A stretch of DNA of 64,000 bases from BRHc4a sp049323755. GTDB lineage: Bacteria; Bacillota; Desulfotomaculia; Desulfotomaculales; Desulfocucumaceae. Of the stretch, positions 59,996 through 64,000 are shown piece by piece. The DNA lies in assembly GCA_049323755.1 (NCBI GenBank), contig JBMOPE010000044.1:1-64000 (forward strand), in the 5' to 3' direction. How positions within the stretch are numbered: position 1 is the first letter of the stretch; every line of letters starts with the position of its first letter. The notes under the pieces are model-generated. The model had not been told where the DNA came from. It made no database searches and saw nothing but the letters and a program-made list of their open reading frames with translations. Position numbers and translations under genes: made by a program.

Positions 59996-60678
59996 GGTTT
60001 CACCAGCCTGTAACCATATCCGTAAATAGTCTCAACCCTTAGGGCGGCCAGCTTTTTGCGGAGCCTGCGCACAAGATCGTCAACCACCCGGTCGGTGCCG
60101 AAATAGTCTATACCCCATACATGCCGGAGTATTTTTTCCCTGTCTAGCGGGTATCCCTGATTTTCTAGAAGGTATATAAGAAGGTCAAATTCTTTTGATG
60201 TAATTTCTGCCGGGATACCTTCATGTGAAACAGATCTTGCCTCTCTGTCAATAACATAGGGACCTATCTGCGTAAGGAGTTTTGGGAGAATTGAGGCTGT
60301 GCTTTCTGAATGATCGTATACTCTTTCAAGAAGCTTACGGGCGCGAATAACCAGTTCCCTTGGCAGAAAAGGCTTGGGAAGGTAGTCATCGCTCCCCATC
60401 TCCAGCCCTACTATTCGGTCAATGTCTGCATCCCGGGCCGATATAAAGATAACAGGCATTGCGGGAGAGTCCGCCTTTATTTCCCTGATTAACTGGTAAC
60501 CGTCTACACCGGGGAGCATAATGTCCAGTATCCAGAGGTGGGGCCTGTCCCTTATGACCTCCCTGGCCTCGGCTCCGTTAGTAAAAGGCCTTACAATCCA
60601 CCCCTCCTTTTCGAGGTAGGATGTTAGTATGTGTACCAGGTTTTGTTCATCTTCAACCAGGTTTATTTTAAAACTCAC
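59992..60678 (-). CDS. OmpR/PhoB-type response regulator
   Basis: 228 residues from GTG 60678, chosen because GGAGGT precedes it by 8 bp; an upstream start at 60726 would add 16 residues without support. Receiver domain with acidic pair Glu9/Asp10, phosphoacceptor Asp52 (LDIMLPG) and Lys in LPKPF. The C-terminal winged helix has EITSKEFDLLIYLL and VVDDLVRRLRKKL, ending YGYGYRLV. It works with the kinase in a two-gene operon. Confidence 0.93.
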   Translation of the reverse strand: MSFKINLVEDEQNLVHILTSYLEKEGWIVRPFTNGAEAREVIRDRPHLWILDIMLPGVDGYQLIREIKADSPAMPVIFISARDADIDRIVGLEMGSDDYLPKPFLPRELVIRARKLLERVYDHSESTASILPKLLTQIGPYVIDREARSVSHEGIPAEITSKEFDLLIYLLENQGYPLDREKILRHVWGIDYFGTDRVVDDLVRRLRKKLAALRVETIYGYGYRLVKP

Positions 60679-60765
60679 CGAGTATAACCTCCAGACAATA
60701 AGGAGAAAGGACGCAACGGGGGTCACGCCCTTTCCTTGTATATAGCTATTCTACACATATTTCTG

Positions 60766-61383
60766 TTATTGGTCCACGCTCTTTTGGGTTTTTTCGACGA
60801 ATTCAGCCATACCGGCGGTTATTCTTTTATAGTCTTCCAGCAATTGAGGTAAAACCTTTTTGATGTCCTCAGCGTCTCCCGATTCCACGGCACTTTCAAA
60901 TTCTTCCCTGAGCTCGGCGGAAGCTTTTATTTCTTCAGCAGTTTTTTCGTCCGGCCCAGTCATATTAAGCATCCCTTTTCTAATAAATACCTGTTTATCT
61001 CCGCCTGAAATGGCAGGCTCGCTCTTTTTTATTTTAACAGGTGCTGCTGGTTCTCCATCACCTTTTTTCATAAGGATTTTTTTCACACCTACCGCTGGCT
61101 TCGGCATTTTTGCCATTACTCCTTTTCGCTCTGCAAAGGCCTCTTTCCACTGCTCAATGCTATCAGGCATGTAGTCCATTACCAGGTAGGTCAGGTATGC
61201 CTGGTGATGTACATCCGAAGCAAGTATGGGCGAGGGGCTGATGAATATCACCCTGTCTTCGATACCCTTTAGAACGGGTTTGTCTTCAGGCTGACCTGCT
61301 GCCAGAACCGGCATGGCATTAAAGACAAAGACTGTGGATACCAGCAATACCAGCATTGCTACTAGTTTTTTACTTTTTTTCAT
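60766..61383 (-). CDS. Secreted protein of unknown function, upstream of the two-component system
   Basis: 205 residues from ATG 61383, with AAGGAG upstream; starts farther upstream would add an unlikely hydrophobic extension. Signal peptide 1-28 (cleavage after VLA). The mature part has a Lys/Pro-rich middle (KMPKPAVGVKKILMKKGDG) and a helical acidic end. I do not recognise it. Position suggests it may be a target or sensing partner of the two-component system. Confidence 0.7.
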   Translation of the reverse strand: MKKSKKLVAMLVLLVSTVFVFNAMPVLAAGQPEDKPVLKGIEDRVIFISPSPILASDVHHQAYLTYLVMDYMPDSIEQWKEAFAERKGVMAKMPKPAVGVKKILMKKGDGEPAAPVKIKKSEPAISGGDKQVFIRKGMLNMTGPDEKTAEEIKASAELREEFESAVESGDAEDIKKVLPQLLEDYKRITAGMAEFVEKTQKSVDQ

Positions 61384-61508
61384 ACTCCAACGCTCCTTAT
61401 TAAGATTGTCTAAAGATTGTTTGGGGCACCCCATGTCACTAATAATAAAGAAACAATGTGGAATGAATATAAAATGATTGTGGGAAATTATGAAATGGAG
61501 GTATATAT

Positions 61509-62054
61509 ATGGCAGATACAGGAAAGAAACCAACATATGAAACGGCTACCTTTGCCGGTGGCTGTTTTTGGTGCATGGTCAAGCCCTTTGAGGAACTGGA
61601 TGGGGTTATAAGTATAACTTCAGGCTACACTGGGGGGAGCAAAGATAACCCAACATACGAGGAGGTATGCTCCGGGAGAACAGGGCACTATGAGGCTGTT
61701 CAGATAACCTTCGACCCGGCGGTTATATCGTATGATCAGATACTGGATACTTTCTGGCGGCAAATAGACCCCACAGATGAGGGCGGCCAGTTTCATGATC
61801 GTGGCGAATCTTATAAAACAGCCGTTTTTTACCATAATGAAGAGCAAAAAAGATTGGCTGAGGCATCCAAAAAAGCCCTGGATGAAAGCGGCCGTTTCGG
61901 GAAGCCCGTTGCGACGGCAATTCTTCCGGCACCAAGGTTTTATCCTGCTGAGGAGTACCACCAGGACTACCATAAAAAGAACCCTGTTCACTACGGTCTC
62001 TACAGGAGGGGATCGGGGAGGGACGCTTTCATTGAAGAGCACTGGGGGCAGTGA
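61509..62054 (+). CDS. msrA: Peptide methionine sulfoxide reductase A
   Basis: 181 residues from ATG 61509 with GGAGG upstream. The active-site motif GCFWC holds catalytic Cys19 and Cys22; the body has GYTGGSKDNPTYEEVCSG, FWRQIDPTDEGGQFHDRG and EEYHQDYH, all typical. Repairs oxidised Met (S-sulfoxide). Followed by msrB 2 bp later. Confidence 0.97.
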   Translation: MADTGKKPTYETATFAGGCFWCMVKPFEELDGVISITSGYTGGSKDNPTYEEVCSGRTGHYEAVQITFDPAVISYDQILDTFWRQIDPTDEGGQFHDRGESYKTAVFYHNEEQKRLAEASKKALDESGRFGKPVATAILPAPRFYPAEEYHQDYHKKNPVHYGLYRRGSGRDAFIEEHWGQ

Positions 62055-62056
62055 AA

Positions 62057-62482
62057 ATGGATAGAGATAATCTAAAAAAGAAGCTGACAAGAATTCAGTA
62101 CGAGGTGACTCAAAACAGCGCCACTGAGCCGCCCTTTAGGAATGAGTACTGGGATAACAAGCGGGAGGGAATCTACGTGGACATTGTTTCAGGAGAGCCG
62201 CTTTTCAGCTCAAAGGACAAGTTTGACTCAGGCTGCGGGTGGCCCAGCTTTACAAGGCCTATTCACTCAGAAAATATTGTGGAGAAGGAAGATAAGAGTC
62301 ATAATATGGTGCGGACTGAGGTAAGGAGCAAGGGGGGCGACTCTCACCTGGGTCATGTATTTGAGGACGGCCCTGCACCCACCAGGCTGAGGTACTGTAT
62401 AAACTCGGCCTCCCTGCGCTTTATCCCAAAAGAGGATATTGAGGAAGAAGGCTACGGAAAGTATTTATACCTTTTTGAATAA
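62057..62482 (+). CDS. msrB: Peptide methionine-R-sulfoxide reductase B
   Basis: 141 residues from ATG 62057 (an in-frame GTG at 62051 is less likely). Catalytic Cys114 (RYCINSASLRF) and Cys60 (CGWPSF). It lacks the CxxC zinc knuckles, like the zinc-free MsrB of Bacillus (YVDIVSGEPLFSS). Reduces Met-R-sulfoxide; partner of MsrA in one operon. Confidence 0.96.
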   Translation: MDRDNLKKKLTRIQYEVTQNSATEPPFRNEYWDNKREGIYVDIVSGEPLFSSKDKFDSGCGWPSFTRPIHSENIVEKEDKSHNMVRTEVRSKGGDSHLGHVFEDGPAPTRLRYCINSASLRFIPKEDIEEEGYGKYLYLFE

Positions 62483-62485
62483 GCC

Positions 62486-64000
62486 CTACCTCCTCAACAC
62501 CATTCCAGCCTGCTTGTCTTTAATGGCCACTCCGTCCCGGACCACTTCCTGGCCGTTTATAAACACATATTTTATCCCCGAGGGCCTTTCCTCTGTTTTT
62601 GTAAGGGTTGTATTATCTTTTATTTCATTATAGTCAAAAATGGTTATATCTGCATAATTGCCTTCCTTTAAAATGCCCCGGTCTTTTAGGCCTATTCTTG
62701 CGGCTGAGTTGCCAGTCATTCTGGCAATGGCCTCTTCCAGGGAGATTACTCCAAGCTCCTTGCAATATCTCTGAATTACACGGGGAAAGGTGCCAAAGGC
62801 GGCGGGGTTTTGTAAGCCCCTGGTGGTCATGAGGGCGTCGGTTTCTATGGTGTTTAAGGGGTGGGTGAGGACTTTTATATAAGCCGACTCATCTCGATCA
62901 TCTCCACTATATTTGTGGTAAAGGCAGAGCGCGTTGCTTCCGCTGACCTGGCTAACCTTGAGGTACGCTTCAAATACAGGGCACCCCATCTCACTGGCAA
63001 TATCTTCAAAAAACATACCGTTGTATTTTTCCATCTGGGGCTTGCCGCCCCACATCAATTGTACGTCGGTGAGACTAAAGCCCAATAGCTTGACCATAAA
63101 GAAGAATTCAAGGCGAAGGCGGGCTCGGGCCAGGGGGTTTTGAAAATTTCTGTCTATGTTTTTAAGAAACCAGGCCGGGTACACAATATAAATTGTAGTG
63201 TTGCCGGAGTGATAGGGAAAGCTGTCAAAGGCAAGATCAACTCCCCTTTCCCTGGCCCGGTCAATCATTTCCAGGGCAGTATCGCAGCTTGGCCAGGTCT
63301 TTTTCCCTACGAAGATAAGGTGGGAAATCTGTAGTTTGACCCCGGTTTTTTCAGCCAGGGATATTGTTTCTTCCAGAGACCTTATGTTGTGGTCCTTTCC
63401 AAAGGGCCTTATGGGATAAACCCCTGATATTTTCGACAAAGCCTTGTTGTGCACTGTAAGAATTCTGTTGTGCTTTTCAGCCAGTGCAGCCAGGTGTTCC
63501 AGCTCCTTCATGTCCACAAAAACTCCCGGCTCGTAACCCAGCCCCAGGGAGAGTCCGAAGGAACCTTCCTCAAAAGATTCGGTAATGAGCTTTTCCATGA
63601 CCTTCATTCTGGCACTTTCGGGGTGGGAATAGTCTCTTCCCCAGAGGGCTGCCCGGACAGTGCCGTGACCGGTTAACATGGCCAGATTGAGGGATATTTT
63701 ATTGTTCTCCAGGTGGTTAAAAAATGAATCAAGAGATGACCACGATATTTCAAAGGGAAGCTGGGCGGTAATCAAATCCCGGAACTCATCAAACATTTCA
63801 AAGTGGGGAGAGTCCGGTGGCAGGGGTGCGGGGGAAAAGCCGCAGTTTCCCCCCACTATAGTGGTTACCCCCTGCTCAAGAAATGACTTCATCAGAGCCG
63901 GATGTCCAATTGAGGGCAATATCCAGTCACAGTGGGAGTGGATGTCGATAAACCCGGGGCAGACTGTATGCCCTTCGGCATCGATTACCTTTTTAAATGC
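62486..64000 (-). CDS. N-acyl-D-amino-acid deacylase-like amidohydrolase (5' end beyond window)
   Basis: At least 504 residues; the frame stays open through 64000, so the start lies outside. The visible N-terminal part has the metal motif GFIDIHSHCDW and GGNCGFSPAPL, hallmarks of D-aminoacylase-type amidohydrolases. Later motifs are LQISHLIF, FDSFPYHSGN and TTRGLQNPAAFGTFPRV, and the C-terminus returns to a strand-rich composite domain (KEGNYADITIFDYNEI). Likely removes N-acyl groups from D-amino acids or acts on related imides. Convergent with msrB, 3 bp apart. Confidence 0.88.
   Translation of the reverse strand, partial: AFKKVIDAEGHTVCPGFIDIHSHCDWILPSIGHPALMKSFLEQGVTTIVGGNCGFSPAPLPPDSPHFEMFDEFRDLITAQLPFEISWSSLDSFFNHLENNKISLNLAMLTGHGTVRAALWGRDYSHPESARMKVMEKLITESFEEGSFGLSLGLGYEPGVFVDMKELEHLAALAEKHNRILTVHNKALSKISGVYPIRPFGKDHNIRSLEETISLAEKTGVKLQISHLIFVGKKTWPSCDTALEMIDRARERGVDLAFDSFPYHSGNTTIYIVYPAWFLKNIDRNFQNPLARARLRLEFFFMVKLLGFSLTDVQLMWGGKPQMEKYNGMFFEDIASEMGCPVFEAYLKVSQVSGSNALCLYHKYSGDDRDESAYIKVLTHPLNTIETDALMTTRGLQNPAAFGTFPRVIQRYCKELGVISLEEAIARMTGNSAARIGLKDRGILKEGNYADITIFDYNEIKDNTTLTKTEERPSGIKYVFINGQEVVRDGVAIKDKQAGMVLRR

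Overview
The window looks like the chromosome of an endospore-forming, anaerobic-type Firmicute. A Peptococcaceae/Desulfotomaculum-like host is my inference. The grounds are a c-di-AMP (ydaO-type) riboswitch before a LysM-NlpC/P60 hydrolase, DUF1657/DUF421 genes of the spore-associated type, a DUF3231 gene, an SLH-domain envelope protein, frequent TTG/GTG starts and strong GGAGG ribosome-binding sites. No rRNA or species marker is present.

Region 1 (1-4.6 kb) is AT-rich. It holds what looks like the lysis end of another phage-derived element: a small membrane protein, an XhlA-like protein, an amidase with a stalk domain and a holin-like peptide. Three unrecognised genes follow. Region 2 (4777-45379) is a complete-looking siphovirus-type prophage inserted in tRNA-Arg(TCT), flanked by a perfect 49-bp direct repeat, with a period of 40,554 bp. 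Its order is integrase and CI-like repressor (leftward); Cro-like gene; an early operon of very small genes including a probable Spo0E-type phosphatase; a replication/recombination block (DUF2800, DUF2815, DUF1351, family A polymerase, HD hydrolase, C5 methyltransferase, PAPS-reductase-like protein, helicase-methyltransferase fusion, VapE-like primase/helicase, a repeat-rich probable origin, VRR-Nuc, SNF2-type helicase); a late-gene regulator; two AT-rich cargo units ending in identical terminators, one frameshifted at an (AT)8 tract; then HNH, terminase, portal, protease, capsid, connectors, tail and lysis genes. At the right end a divergent pair of HTH genes lies on either side of a palindrome.

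Region 3 (45.4-47.35 kb) is bounded by a second, mutated copy of the tRNA 3' end plus terminator, so an older or satellite element appears to have used the same site. It carries an unknown two-TM protein and a DUF3231 gene. Region 4 (47.35-49.1 kb) is mostly non-coding: a DUF3795 gene behind a G9 tract, a decayed coat-protein-like fragment, and a cluster of repeated units and short hairpins with GGA loops that may be a structured RNA.

Region 5 (49.1-64 kb) is ordinary chromosome: a DUF421-DUF1657-DUF1657 cluster, enoyl-CoA hydratase-like protein, riboswitch plus cell-wall hydrolase, polysaccharide deacetylase, a large phosphodiester-glycosidase/SLH protein, PAP2-type phosphatase, a YjfB-type peptide, a two-component system with a small secreted protein, MsrA/MsrB, and the 3' part of an N-acyl-D-amino-acid deacylase-like gene that runs off the right edge.

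The prophage has the genes expected for integration, replication, packaging, tail assembly and lysis. The most unusual points are the probable Spo0E-type protein, the origin-like repeat field, the Ig-like modules on capsid and tail tube, the contingency-like (AT)8 tract and the GGA-hairpin cluster outside the phage.
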